64,000 nucleotides of DNA from Beroe forskalii (lineage: Eukaryota > Ctenophora > Nuda > Beroida > Beroidae), in NCBI GenBank assembly GCA_011033025.1, contig WFMF01000142.1:310001-374000 (forward strand), in the 5' to 3' direction. Of the stretch, positions 1-12,310 are shown piece after piece. The notes beneath the pieces are model-generated. The model did no database searches and was not told where the DNA came from. It was given only the letters and a program-made list of their open reading frames with translations. A program made the position numbers and the translations under genes. Numbering within the stretch: position 1 is the first letter of the stretch; each line of letters starts with the position of its first letter.

Positions 1-169
1 ACATGATTTTTTTCTTTGTGGAGAAAATACTGAATGCAGTCATCAGGGGGTCAACAAAATTAATGAACTACTCGATAACTTGTTTTTATGATAAAGAAAA
101 TTTTAGCTTGTAAATTGCTGCTGGATTTACAATTTTAATGATTGGATACTTGCATAGACGACATCGTAC
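1..169. other. Left edge, probable intron of the gene fragment
   Basis: This is AT-rich sequence with no coding pattern that I recognise. On the minus strand it lies directly downstream of a good donor (GAGAG|GTACGA at 170/169), so it is most simply the start of the next intron. If that donor is not used, the exon frame runs on to a TAA at 129-127. Confidence 0.35.
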
Positions 170-370
170 CTCTCTGAAGCGATGGCCAGACACCGTGCAA
201 GTTGCTGAGAGAAGGTTATCCTGTCTGCGGTTGTTTTGAAGAGTCTGAGGAAGGCTCCGAACAGTCTGCCTCCACACTGCTCCTGTAGGACACTGTGACT
301 CGAGTACAGGTCCAGGATTTGTAGCGAGGTTGTGACGGAGTCACTGGAGTCAGTTGTTTCTTCTAATTTA
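170..370 (-). CDS. Internal or terminal exon of an unrecognised host gene (exon B)
   Basis: On the minus strand a long pyrimidine tract ending in CTTCTCCAG at 371 precedes a 201-nt open stretch that ends at a GT donor (AG|GTACGA). The exon begins with one base that completes a codon left open by the upstream exon at 586-838, so the two exons join in phase (AG + T = Ser). The encoded stretch starts with an acidic/Ser/Thr-rich part (KLEETTDSSDS), then an amphipathic helical part with FGAFLRLFKTTADRIT and LARCLAIASE. This looks like a helical-repeat protein, but I do not recognise the family. The 5' part of the gene should lie at higher coordinates, where there is only satellite. Gene identity is unknown; the exon call is inferred from splice signals and phase. 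Confidence 0.5.
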
Positions 371-585
371 CTGGAGAAGGAGGGTGTTGGGAGAAGGTAA
401 TCGGGGGAAAAAGGTCCGATTCAGAAGTAAATTTTGATATACATGATTTTTCATCAGCTGTTAACTGATCTTCCTATCTTGCAATTCACTAATAATCCAG
501 CAGTAAATTACGCAGTTCAAACAATTCCGGTCCAAGCATCAAGAGTCAAGACTCAAGACCCTCATCCCGAACCCTGCCATCATAC

Positions 586-838
586 CTCATCATGTATCCG
601 ATGATGTTGGGGGGCAGGGAGGAGTGGAGGTATTTGAGGAGAGGCAGGATGGCGGGAGTGTCGTTAGCTCTGCGTGACACCTCACGCTGCACTAACGCAC
701 CCAGCGTGACGTCGTGTGAGAGCAGGGAGAGCGCGTGACATGTCTCCAGAAAGAGGAGGCTGCTCTCTGGGACCAGGTGCGCGGCGTGCGCTACCTTGAG
801 ACAGGGATAGAGGTGGGGATAGGATTGGTACAGGTATG
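586..838 (-). CDS. Internal exon of the same unrecognised host gene (exon A)
   Basis: Minus-strand frame of 84 codons between an acceptor (ATTGCAG at 841-839) and a donor (AG|GTATGA at 586/585). It enters with two bases of a codon and leaves with two, matching exon B across a 215-nt intron (371-585). The product is rich in Leu, Ala, His and Ser (e.g. HAAHLVPESSLLFLETCHAL, then LLKYLHSSLPPNIIGYMM), typical of an all-helical repeat protein. No motif allows a family name. Composition and codon pattern differ completely from the satellite next to it. The satellite starts only about 30 bp upstream of the acceptor, so the preceding exon has either been displaced by the whole array or lost. A decayed gene is also possible. 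Confidence 0.55.
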
Positions 839-3800
839 CTGCAATATTTAGCAATACCTTCTTATTACTTACACAGTGCAATAGCCTCACTTCCGTTTGG
901 TGTCACATGAAGAAGGTAAGTAAAAGTAAGTATAAAAAATAAAAAGCGTGTAAAAGTATATGGTCCATAAATAAGGACCCTCGGGAGAATAGGTCCTCCG
1001 GAAAATGGGTCCTCCGGAGGATGGGCCCTCCGAAGAATGGGGCCCTCCGGAGAATGGGCCTCCAGAGCATGGACCCTCCGGAGAATGGACCCTCCGGAGA
1101 ATGGGCCCTCCGGAGAATGGGCCCTCCGGAAAATGGGGTCCTCCGGAGAATGGGCCTCCAGAGCATGGACCCTCCGGAGAATGGACCCTCCGGAGAATGG
1201 GCCCTCCGGAGAATGGGCCCTCCGGAGAATGGGGCCCTCCGGAGAATGGGCCCTCCGGAGAATGGGCCTCCGGAGAATGGGCCCTCCGGAGAATGGGGCC
1301 TCCGGAGAATGGGCCTCCGGAGAATGGGCCCTCCCGGGAGATGGGCCCTCCGGAGAATGGGGCTCTCCGGAGAATGGGGCCCTCCGGAGAATGGGCCCTC
1401 CGGAGAAGTGACACAGCGGTATGTGAGACAGTAATTCTAAAAAGTGGTGTCAACGACACGTAGGATCGCTGACGAAGTGACGAAGCGGAATGCAGGCTGA
1501 CGTAAAGTGGTGTCAACGAAACCTTTATAAGTTGCTGCACGGTGCTATAGTCTCACTTCCGTTTGGTGTCACAGGAAGAAGGTAAGTAAAAGTAAGTATA
1601 AAAATAAAAAGTGTGTAAAAGTAAATGGTCCGTATATAAGGACCCTCGGAGAATGGGCCCTCCGGAGAATGGGTCCTCCGGAGAATGGGCCCTCTGGAGA
1701 ATGGCCCCTCCGGAGAATGGGCCCTCCGGAGAATGGGCCCTCCGGAGAATGGGGCCCTCCGGAGAATTGGGCCCTCCGGAGAATGGGCCCTCCGGAAAAT
1801 GGACCCTATGGAGAATGGGGCCCTCCGGAGAATGGGCCCTCTGGAGAATGGGCCCTCCGGAGAATGGGCCCTCCGGAGAATGGGCCCTCCGGAGAATGGG
1901 CCCTCCGGAGAATGGGGCCCTCCGGAGAATGGGCCCTCCGGAGAATGGGGCCTCCGGAGAATGGGCCCTCCGGAGAATGGGCCCTCCGGAGAATGGGCCC
2001 TCCGGAAAATGGGGTCCTCCGGAGAATGGGCCTCCAGAGCATGGACCCTCCGGAGAATGGACCCTCCGGAGAATGGGCCCTCCGGAGAATGGGCCCTCCG
2101 GAGAATAGGGCCCTCCGGAGAATGGGCCCTCCGAAGAATGGGCCCTCCGGAGAATGGGCCCTCCGGAGAATGGGGCCCACCGGAGAATGGGCCCTCCGGA
2201 GAATGGGCCCTCCGGAGAATGGGGCTCTCCGGAGAATGGGGCTCTCCGGAGAATGGGGCCCTCCGGAGAATGGGCCCTCCGGAGAAGTGACACAGCGGTA
2301 TGTGAGACAGTAATTCTAAAAAGTGGTGTCAACGACACGTAGGATCGCTGACGAAGTGACGAAGCGGAATGCAGGCTGACGTAAAGTGGTGTCAACGAAA
2401 CCTTTATAAGTTGCTGCACGGTGCTATAGTCTCACTTCCGTTTGGTGTCACAGGAAGAAGGTAGTAAAAGTAAGTATCAAAAATAAAAGTGTGTAAAAGT
2501 AAATGGTCCGTAAATAAGGACAGGGTCCATGAGTGAATGGGTCCTCCAGAGAATGGGTCCTCCGGAGAATGGGCCCTCAGAAGAATGGGGCCCTCCGGAG
2601 AATGGGGCCCTCCGGAGAATGGACCCTCCGGAAAATACGCCCTCCGGAGAATGGGACACATCGAGAATGGGTCCTCCGGAGAATAAAACAGAAAAATTTT
2701 TCGAGAATAAAACGGAGAAAAATTTGAGAATGGTGGTGTCCGAGAATGGGGGATCATGACGAAGAGACGTAGTGGAATGCAGGCTGACGTAAAGTAGTGA
2801 ATGAAACCTTTATAAGTTGGCTGCACGGTGCAATAGCCTCACTTCCGTTTGGTGTCACAGGAAGAAGGTAAGTAAAAGTAAGTATAAAAATAAAAAGTGT
2901 GTAAAAGTAAATGGTCGTATATATAAGGACCTCGAGAATGGGCCCTCCGGAGAATGGGTCCTCCGGAGAATGGGCCCTCTGGAGAATGGCCCTCCGGAGA
3001 ATGGGCCCTCCGGAGAATGGGCCCTCCGAGAATGGGCCCTCCGGAGGTGGGCCTCCGGAGAATGGGCCCTCCGGAAAATGGACCCTATGGAGAATGGGGC
3101 CCTCCGGAGAATGGGCCATCCGGAGAATGGGCCCTCCGGAGAATGGGCCTCCGGAGAATGGGCCCTCCGGAGAATGGGCCCTCCGGAGAATGGGGCCTCC
3201 GGAGAATGGGCCCTCCGGAGAATGGGGCCCTCCGGAGAATGGGCCCTCCGGAGAATGGGCCCTCCGGAGAATGGGCCCTCCGGAAAATGGGGTCCTCCGG
3301 AGAATGGGCCTCCGGAGAATGGACCCTCCGGAGAATGGACCCTCCGGAGAATGGGCCCTCCGGAGAATGGGCCTCCGGAGAATGGGCCCTCCGGAGAATG
3401 GGCCCTCCGGAGAATGGGCCCTCCGGAGAATGGGCCCTCCGGAGAATGGGGCCTCCAGAGAATGGGCCTCCGGAGAATGGGCCTCCGGAGAATGGGGCTC
3501 CGGAGAATGGGGCCCGGAGAAATGGGCCCCGGAGAATGGGCCTCCGGAGAAGTGACACAGCGGTATGTGAGACAGTAATTTAAAAAGTGGTGTCAACGAC
3601 ACGTAGGATCGCTGACGAAGTGACGAAGCGGAATGCAGGCTGACGTAAAGTGGTGTCAACGAAACCTTTATAAGTTGCTGCACGGTGCAATAGTCTCACT
3701 TCCGTTTGGTGTCACAGGAAGAAGGTAAGTAAAAGTAAGTATCAAAAATAAAAAGTGTGTAAAAGTAAATGGTCCGTAAATAAGGACCCTCGGGTGAATG

Positions 3801-4059
3801 GGTCCTCCAGAGAATGGGTCCTCCGGAGAATGGGCCCTCCGAAGAATGGGGCCCTCCGGAGAATGGGGCCCTCCGGAGAATGGACCCTCCGGAAAATAGG
3901 CCCTCCGGAGAATGGACCATCGGAGAATGGGTGAATGGGGCCTCCGGAGACAAAATTTTTCAGAATAACCCTCAAGAATTTTTAAAAGTGGTGTCAACGA
4001 GAATGGGATCGCTGACGAAGAGACGTAGTGGAATGCAGGCTGACGAAAATGGTGTCAAC

Positions 4060-4790
4060 GAAACCTTTATAAGTTGCTGCACGGGAAATAGCCCTTCCGT
4101 TTGGTGAGAATGAAGGTAAGTAAAAGTAAGTATAAAAAATAAAAAGTGTGTAAAAGTAAATGGTCCGTATATGGGACCCTCTGGAGAATGGGCCTCCGGA
4201 GAATGGGTCCTCCGGAGAATGGGCCCTCTGGAGAATGGCCCTCCGGAGAATGGAGAATGGGCCCTCGGAGAATGGGCCTCCGGAGAATGGGCCCTCCGGA
4301 GAATGGGCCCTCCGGAGAATGGGCCCTCCGGAGAATGGGCCCTCCGGAGAATGGGCCCTCCGGAGAATGGGCCCTCCGGAGAATGGGGCCCTCCGAGAAG
4401 GAGAATGGCCCTCTGGAGAATTTAAAAGTGGGAGAATGGGGCCTCCGGAGAATGGGCCCTCCGGAGAATGGGGCCCTCTGAGAATGGGCCCCGGAGAATG
4501 GGCCCTCCGGAGAATGGCCCTCCGAGAAGAATGGGCCCTCCGGAGAATGGGCCCTCCGGAGAATGGGCCCTAATGGAGAATGGGGCCCTCGGAGAAGTGA
4601 CACAGAGTATGTGGACAGTAATTCTAAAAATGGGTGTCAACGAACGTGGGATCGCTGACGAAGTGACGTAGTGGAATGCAGGCTGACGTAAAGTGGAGAA
4701 TGAAAACCTTTGCAATAGTCTCTGGAGTTTGGGGTCACAGGAAGAAGGAGAATGGGGCCTCCGGAAAAGTGTGTAAAAGTAAATGGAATA
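4060..4790 (+). repeat. Patched or degenerate satellite units
   Basis: Two successive conserved segments (anchors about 4096 and 4725) are disrupted. Short pieces such as GAGAATG replace parts of the usual sequence, for example where the TTCCGTTTGGTG... and GGAAGAAG... blocks should continue. The rest of each segment is still alignable. Either conversion by the neighbouring 16-bp motif or a consensus error could produce this. Confidence 0.6.
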
Positions 4791-7700
4791 AGGACCTCGG
4801 AGAATGGGTCCTCCGGAGAATGGGTCCTCCGGAGAATGGGGCCTCCGGAGAATGGGCCATCCGGAGAATGGGCCCTCCGGAGAATGGGCCCTCCAGAGAA
4901 TGGGCCCTCCGGAGAATGGCCCTCCGGAGAATGGGCCCTCCGGAGAATGGGGCCCTCCGGAGATGGGGGCCCGGAGAATGGGCCCTCCGGAGAATGGGGC
5001 CTCCGGAGAAGTGGCACATCGGTATGTCAGACAGTAAGTCTGAAAAGTGGTGTCAACGACAAGTAGGATCGCTGACGAAGTGACGTAGCGGAATGTAGAC
5101 TGACGTAAAGTGGTGTCAACGAAACCTTTATAAGGGGCTGCACAGTGCAATAGTCTCACTTCCGTTTGGTGTCACAGGAAGAAGGTAAGTAAAAGTAAGT
5201 ATAAAAAAATAAAAAGTGTGTAAAAGTAAATGGTCCGTAAAAAGGAAGGACCCTCGGAGAATGGGTCCTCCGGAGAATGGGTCCTCGGAGAATGGGCCCT
5301 CCGAGAATGGGGCCCTCCGGAGAATGGGGCCTCCGGAGAATGGGCCTCCGGAGAATGGGGCCCTCCGGAGAATGGGCCCTGAGAATGGGCCCTCCGGAGA
5401 ATGGGGTCCGAGAAGTGACACATCGGAATGAAGTGACGAAGTGGAATGCAGGCTGACGTAAAGTGGTGTCAACGAAACCTTTATGGAGTTGCTGCACGGT
5501 GCAATAGCCTCACTTCCGTTTGGTGTCACAGGAAGAAGGTAAGTAAAAGTAAGTATAAAAATAAAAGTGTAAAAGTAAATGGGTCCGTAGAATAAGGACC
5601 CTCGGGAGAATGGGCCCTCCGGAGAATGGGCCCTCCGGAGAATGGGCCTCGAGAATGGCCTCCGAGAATGGGCCCTCCGGAGAATGGGCCCTCCGGAGAA
5701 TGGGCCCTCCGGAGAATGGGCCCTCCGGAGAATGGGCCTCCGGAGAATGGGCCCTCCGGAGAATGGGGCCCTCCGGAGAATGGACCCTCCGGAGAATGGG
5801 CCCTCCGGAGAATGGGCCCTCCGGAGAATGGGCCCTCCGGAGAATGGGCCCTCCGGAGAATGGGGCCCTCCGGAGAATGGGCCTCCGGAGAATGGGCCCT
5901 CCGGAGAATGGGCCTCCGGAGAATGGGCCTCGGAGAATGGGCCCTCCGGAGAATGGGCCCTCCGGAGAATGGACCCTGGAGAATGGGGCCTCCGGAGAAG
6001 TGACACATCGGTATGTGAGACAGTAATTTAAAAAGTGGTGTCAACGACACGTAGGATCGCTGACGAAGAGACGTAGTGGAATGCAGGCTGACGTAAAGTA
6101 GTGTCAACGAAACCTTTATAAGTGGCTGCACAGTGCAATAGTCTCACTTCCGTTTGGTGTCACAGGAAGAATGGTAAGTAAAAAAGAAAGGGCCCTCCGG
6201 AAAATGGTGCAATGGTCCGTAAAGAATGACCCTCCGGAGAATGGGCCCTCCGGAGAATGGGCCCTCCGGAGAATGGGCCTCCGAGAATGGGGCCCTCCGG
6301 AGAATGGGCCCTCCGGGAATGGCCCTCCGGAGAATGGGCCCTCCGGAGAATGGGCCCTCCGGAGAATGGGCCCTCCGGAGAATGGGGCCCTCCGAAAAAT
6401 GGGCCCACCGGAGAATGGGCCCTCCGGAGAATGGGCCCTCCGGAGAATGGGCCCTCTGGAGAATGGGCCCTCCGGAGAATGGGCCCTCCGGAGAATGGGC
6501 CCTCCGGAGAATGGAGAATGGGCCTCCGGAGAATGGGCCCTCCGGAGAATGGGCCCTCGGAGAATGGACCCTCCGGAGAATGGGGCCTCCGGAGAAGTGA
6601 CACATCGGTATGTGAGACAGTAATTTAAAAGTGGTGTCAACGACACGGGGATCGCTGACGAAGTGACGAAGCGGAATGCAGGCTGACGTAAAGTGGTGTC
6701 AACGAAACCTTTATAAGTGGCTGCACAGTGCAATAGCCTCACTTCCGTTTGGTGTCACAGGAAGAAGGTAAGTAAAAGTAAGTATAAAAATAAAAGTGTG
6801 TAAAAGTAAATGGTCCGTAACAAGGACCTCCGGGAGAATGGGGCCCTCCTGGAGAATGGGGCCCTCCGGAGAATGGGCCCTCCGGAGAATGGGACCTCCG
6901 GAGAATGGGCCCTCCGAGAATGGGCCTCCGGAGAATGGGCCCTCCGGAGAATGGGGCCCTCCGGAGAATGGGCCCTCCGGAGAATGGACCCTCCGGAGAA
7001 TGGACCCTCCGCAGAATGGGCCTCCGGAGAATGGGGCCCTCCGGAGAATGGGCCCTCCGGAGAATGGGCCCTCCGGAGAATGGGCCTCCGAGAATGGGGC
7101 CTGGGCCCTCCGGAGAATGGGCCTCCGGAGAATGGGCCCTCCGGAGAATGGGCCCTCCGGAGAATGGGCCCTCCGAGAATGGGCCTCCGGAGAATGGGCC
7201 TCCGGAGAATGGGCCCTCCGGAGAATGGGCCCTCCGGAGAATGGACCCTCTGGAGAATGGGCCCTCCGGAGAAGTGACACATCGGTATGTGAGACAGTAA
7301 TTTAAAAAGTGGTGTCAACGACACGTAGGATCGCTGACGAAGTGACGTAGCGGAATGCAGGCTGACGTAAAGTGGTGTCAACGAAACCTTTATAAGTGGC
7401 TGCACAGTGCAATAGTCTCACTTCCGTTTGGTGTCACAGGAAGAAGGTAAGTAAAAGTATAAAAAATAAAAGTAAAAAAAAGTAAATGGTCCGTAATGGG
7501 GACCGGAGAATGGGCCCTCCGCGGAGAATGGGCCCTCCGGAGAATGGCCCTCCGGAGAATGGGCCCTCCGGAGAATGGCCCTCCGGAGAATGGGCCCTCC
7601 GGAGAATGGGCCCTCCGGAGAATGGGCCCTCCGGAGAATGGGGCCCCCGGAGAATGGGGCCCTCCGTAGAATGGGCCCTCCGGAGAATGGGCCCTCCGGA

Positions 7701-10700
7701 GAATGGGCCCTCCGGAGATTGGGCCCCCGGAGAATGGGCCCTCCGGAGAATGGGCCCTCCGGAGAATGGGCCCTCCGGAGAATGGGCCCTCCGGAGAATG
7801 GGCCTCCGGAGAATGGGCCCTCCGGAGAATGGGCCTCCGGAGAATGGGCCCTCCGGAGAATGGGCCTCCGGAGAATGGGCCCTCCGGAGAATGGGCCCTC
7901 CGGAGAATGGGGCCCCTGGAGAATGGGGCCCTCCGGAGAACGGAGAAGTGACACATCGGTATGTGAGACAGTAATTCTAAAAAGTGGTGTCAACGACACG
8001 TAGGATCGCTGACGAAGTGACGTAGCGGAATGCAGGCTGACGTAAAGTGGTGTCAACGAAACCTTTATAAGTGGCTGCACAGTGCAATAGTCTCACTTCC
8101 GTTTGGTGTCACAGGAAGAAGGTAAGTAAAAGTAAGTATAAAAAATAAAAAGTGTGTAAAAGTAAATGGTCCGTAACAAGGACCTCCGAGAGAATGGGTC
8201 CTCCAGAGAATGGGGTCCTCCGGAGAATGGGCCCTCCGGAGAATGGGCCCTCCGGAGAATGGGCCTGGAGAATGGGCCCTCCGGAGAATGGGCCCTCCGG
8301 AGAATGGGCCTCCGGAGAATGGGCCCTCCGGAGAATGGGCCCTCCGGAGAATGGGCCCTCCAGTGGAGAATGGGCCCTCCGGAGAATGGACCTGGAGAAT
8401 GGGCCTCCGGAGAATGGGCCCTCCGGAGAATGGGATAAAAACCTCCGGAGAATGGGCCCTCCGGAGAATGGGCCTCCGAGAATTCTGGAGAATGGGCCCT
8501 CCGGAGAATGGGCCCTCCGGAGAATGGGCCCTCCGGAGACTGGGCCCTCCGGAGAATGGGCCCTCCGGAGAATGGGCCCTCTGGAGAATGGGCCCTCCGG
8601 AGAATGGGCCCTCCGGAGAATGGGCCCTCCGGAGAATGGGCCTCCGGAGAATGGGCCCTCCGGAGAATGGGCCCTCCGGAGAATGGGCCCTCCGGAGAAT
8701 GGGCCCTCCGGAGAATGGGCCCTCCTGAGAATGGCCCTCCAGAGAATGGACCCTCCGGAGAATGGGGCCTCCGAGAATGGGGCCCTCCGGAGAAGTGACA
8801 CATCGGTATGTGAGACAGTAATTCTAAAAAGTGGTGTCAACGACACGTACGATCACTGACGAAGTGACGTAGCGGAATGCATGCTAACGTAAAGTGGTGT
8901 CAACGAAACCTTCATAAGTGAGTAAGTGGCTACACAGTGCAATAGTCTCACTTCCGTTTGGTGTCAAGGAAGAAGGTAAGTAAAAGTAAGTATAAAAAAT
9001 AAAAAGTGTGTAAAAGTAAATGGTCCGTAAATAAGGACCCTCCGGAGAATGGGCCCTCCGGAGAATGGGCCCTCCGGAGAATGGGGCCCTCCGGAGAATG
9101 GGCCCCGGAGAATGACCCTCCGGAGAATGGGGCCCTCCGGAGAATGGGCCCTCCGGAGAATGTATCTCCGGAGAATGGGCCTCCGAGAATCCGGAGAATG
9201 GGGCCTCCGGAGAATGGGCCCTCCGGAGAATGGGCCCTCCGGAGAATGGGCCCTCCGGAGAATGGGCCCTCCGGAGAATGGGCCCTCCGGAGAAAGTGAC
9301 ACAGCGGAATGGAGACAGTAATGGAAAAGGGTGTCAAGAACGTAGGATCGCTGACGAAGTGTGGCGGAATGCAGGCTGACGTAAAGTGGGCCCAAGTAAA
9401 AGTAAGTATAAAAAATAAAAAGTGTGTGAAAGTAAATGGTCCGTATGGGCCCTCCGGAGAATGGGCCCTCCGGAGAATGGGCCCTCCGGAGAATGGGCCC
9501 TCCGGAGAATGGGGCCCTCCGGAGAATGGGCCCTCCGGAGAATGGGCCCTCCGGAGAATGGGGCCCTCCAGAGAAGTGACACATCGGTATGTGAGACAGT
9601 AATTCTAAAAAGTGGTGTCAACGACACGTAGGATCGCTGACGAAGTGACGTAGCGGAATGCAGGCTGACGTAAAGTGGTGTCAACGAAACCTTTATAAGT
9701 GGCTGCACAGTGCAATAGCCTCACTTCCGTTTGGTGTCACAGGAAGAAAGTAAGTAAAAGTAAGTATAAAAAATAAAAAGTGTGTAAAAGTAAATGGTCC
9801 GTAAATAAGGACCCTCCGGAGAATGGGCCCTCCGGAGAATGGGGCCCTCCGGAGAATGGGCCCTCCGGAGAATGGCCTCCGGAGAATGGGCCCTCCGGAG
9901 AATGGGCCCTCCGGAGAATGGGGCCCTCCGGAGAATGGGCCCTCCGGAGAATGGGCCCTCCGGAGAATGGGCCCTGGAGAATGGGCCTCCGGAGAATGGG
10001 CCCTCCGGAGAATGGGCCCTCCGGAGAATGGGCCCTCCGGAGAATGGGCCCTCCGGAGAATGGGCCCTCCGGAGAATGGGGCCCTCCGGAGAATGGGCCC
10101 TCCGGAGAATGGGCCCTCCGGAGAATGGGCCCTCCGGAGAATGGGCCCTCCGGAGAATGGGCCTCCGGAGAATGGGCCCTCCGGAGAATGGGCCCTCCGG
10201 AGAATGGGGCCCTCCGGAGAAGTGACACATCGGTATGTGAGACAGTAATTCTAAAAAGTGGTGTCAACGACACGTAGGATCGCTGACGAAGTGACGTAGC
10301 GGAATGCAGGCTGACGTAAAGTGGTGTCAACGAAACCTTTATAAGTGGCTGCACAGTGCAATAGTCTCACTTCCGTTTGGTGTCACAGGAAGAAGGTAAG
10401 TAAAAGTAAGTATAAAAAATAAAAAGTGTGTAAAAGTAAATGGTCCGTAAATAAGGACCCTCCGGAGAATGGGCCCTCCGGAGAATGGGCCCTCCGGAGA
10501 ATGGGTCCTCCGGAGAATAGGTCCTCCAGAGAATAGGTCCTCCAGAGAATAGGCCCTCCGGAGAGACCCTCCGGAGAATGGGGTCCTCCGGAGAATGGGC
10601 CCTCCAGAGCTCCGTAGAATGGGCCCTCCGGAGAATGGGCTCTCCGGAGAATGGGCCCTCCGGAGAATGGGGCCCTCCGGAGAATGGGCCTCCAGAGAAT

Positions 10701-11609
10701 GGGCCCTCCGGAGAATGGGCCCTCCGGAGAATGGGCCCTCCGGAGAATGGGGCCCTCCGGAGAATGGGCCCTCCGGAGAATGGGGCCTCCGGAGAATGGG
10801 CCCTCCGGAGAATGGGCCCTCCGGAGAATGGGCCCTCCGGAGAATGGGCCCTCCGGAGAATGGACCCTATGGAGAATGGGGCCCTCCGGAGAAGTGACAC
10901 AGCGGTATGTGAGACAGTAATTCTAAAAAGTGGTGTCAACGACACGTAGGATCGCTGACGAAGTGACGTAGTGGAATGCAGGCTGACGTAAAGTGGTGTC
11001 AACGAAACCTTTATAAGTGGCTGCACAGTGCAATAGTCTCACTTCCGTTTGGTGTCACAGGAAGAAGGTAAGTAAAAGTAAGTATAAAAATAAAAGTGTG
11101 TAAAAGTAAATGGTCCGTAAATAAGGACCCTCCGGAGAATGGGGCCCTCCAGAGAATGGGGCCTCCGGAGAATGGGCCCTCCGGAGAATGGGCCCTCCGG
11201 AGAATGGGGCCCTCCGGAGAATGGGCCCTCCGGAGAATGGGGTCCTCCGGAGAATGGGCCCTCCGGAGAATGGGACCCTCCGGAGAATGGGCCCTCCGGA
11301 GAATGGGCCCTCCGGAGAATGGGGCCCTCCGGAGAATGGGCCCTCCGGAGAATGGGCCCTCCGGAGAATGGCCCTCCGGAGAATGGGCCACCCGGAGAAT
11401 GGGCCCTCCGAAGAATGGGCCCTCCGGAGAATGGGGCCCTCCGGAGAATGGGGCCCTCCGGAGAATGGGCCTCCGGAGAATGGGGCCCTCCGGAGAATGG
11501 GGCCCTCCGGAGAATGGGCCCTCCGGAGAATGGGCCCTCCGGAGAATGGACCCTCCGGAGAATGGGGCCCTCCGGAGAAGTGACACATCGGTATGTGAGA
11601 CAGTAATTT

Positions 11610-12310
11610 AAAAGGGTGTCAACGAGAATGTATGATCGCTGAGAACGAAGGCAATGCAGGCTGGGGGTAAAAGTGGTGTCAACGAAACCTTTATAAGTGG
11701 GTGGTGAATGGCACAGTTCCGTTTGGTGTCACAGGAAGAAGGTAAGTATGGGAAAAAAATAAAAACTTGTAAAAGTAAATGGTCCGTAAATAAATCCGGA
11801 GAATGGGTTTTCCGGAGAATGGGACCTCCGGAGAATGGGTCCCGGAGAATGGGCCCTCCGGAGAATGGGCCTCCGGAGAATGGGGCCCTCCGGAGAATGG
11901 GCCTCCGGAGAATGGGGCCTCCGGAGAATGGGTCTCCGAACCCTCCGGAGAATGGGCCTCCGGAGAATGGGCCCTGGAGAATACCTCCGGAGAATGGGCC
12001 CTCCGGAGAATGGGCCCTCCGGAGAAATACAGGGGAATGGGCCCTCTGGAGAATGGGCTAATTTTGGAGAATGGGCCCTCCGGAGAATGGGCCCTCCGGA
12101 GAATGGGCCCTCCGGAGAATGGGCCCTCAAGAATGAATGGGCCCTCCGGAGAATTGGGCAAAAATGAGACAGTACCCCGGAAAAGTGCCCTGAGAATGGG
12201 ATCCCCGAAGAGACGGGGGAATGCAGAATGGACGTAAAGTGGTGTCAACGAAACCTTTATGTTGCTGCACGGTGCAATAGCCTCACTTCCGTTTGGTGTC
12301 ACAGGAATGG
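11610..12310 (+). repeat. Patched or degenerate satellite unit
   Basis: The conserved segments around 11620-11780 and 12165-12310 carry insertions and replacements that resemble the 16-bp motif (GAATGG and CCCCGGA-like pieces). The usual order of blocks is still recognisable. The unit between them has an irregular motif run with ragged spacing. Confidence 0.55.
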
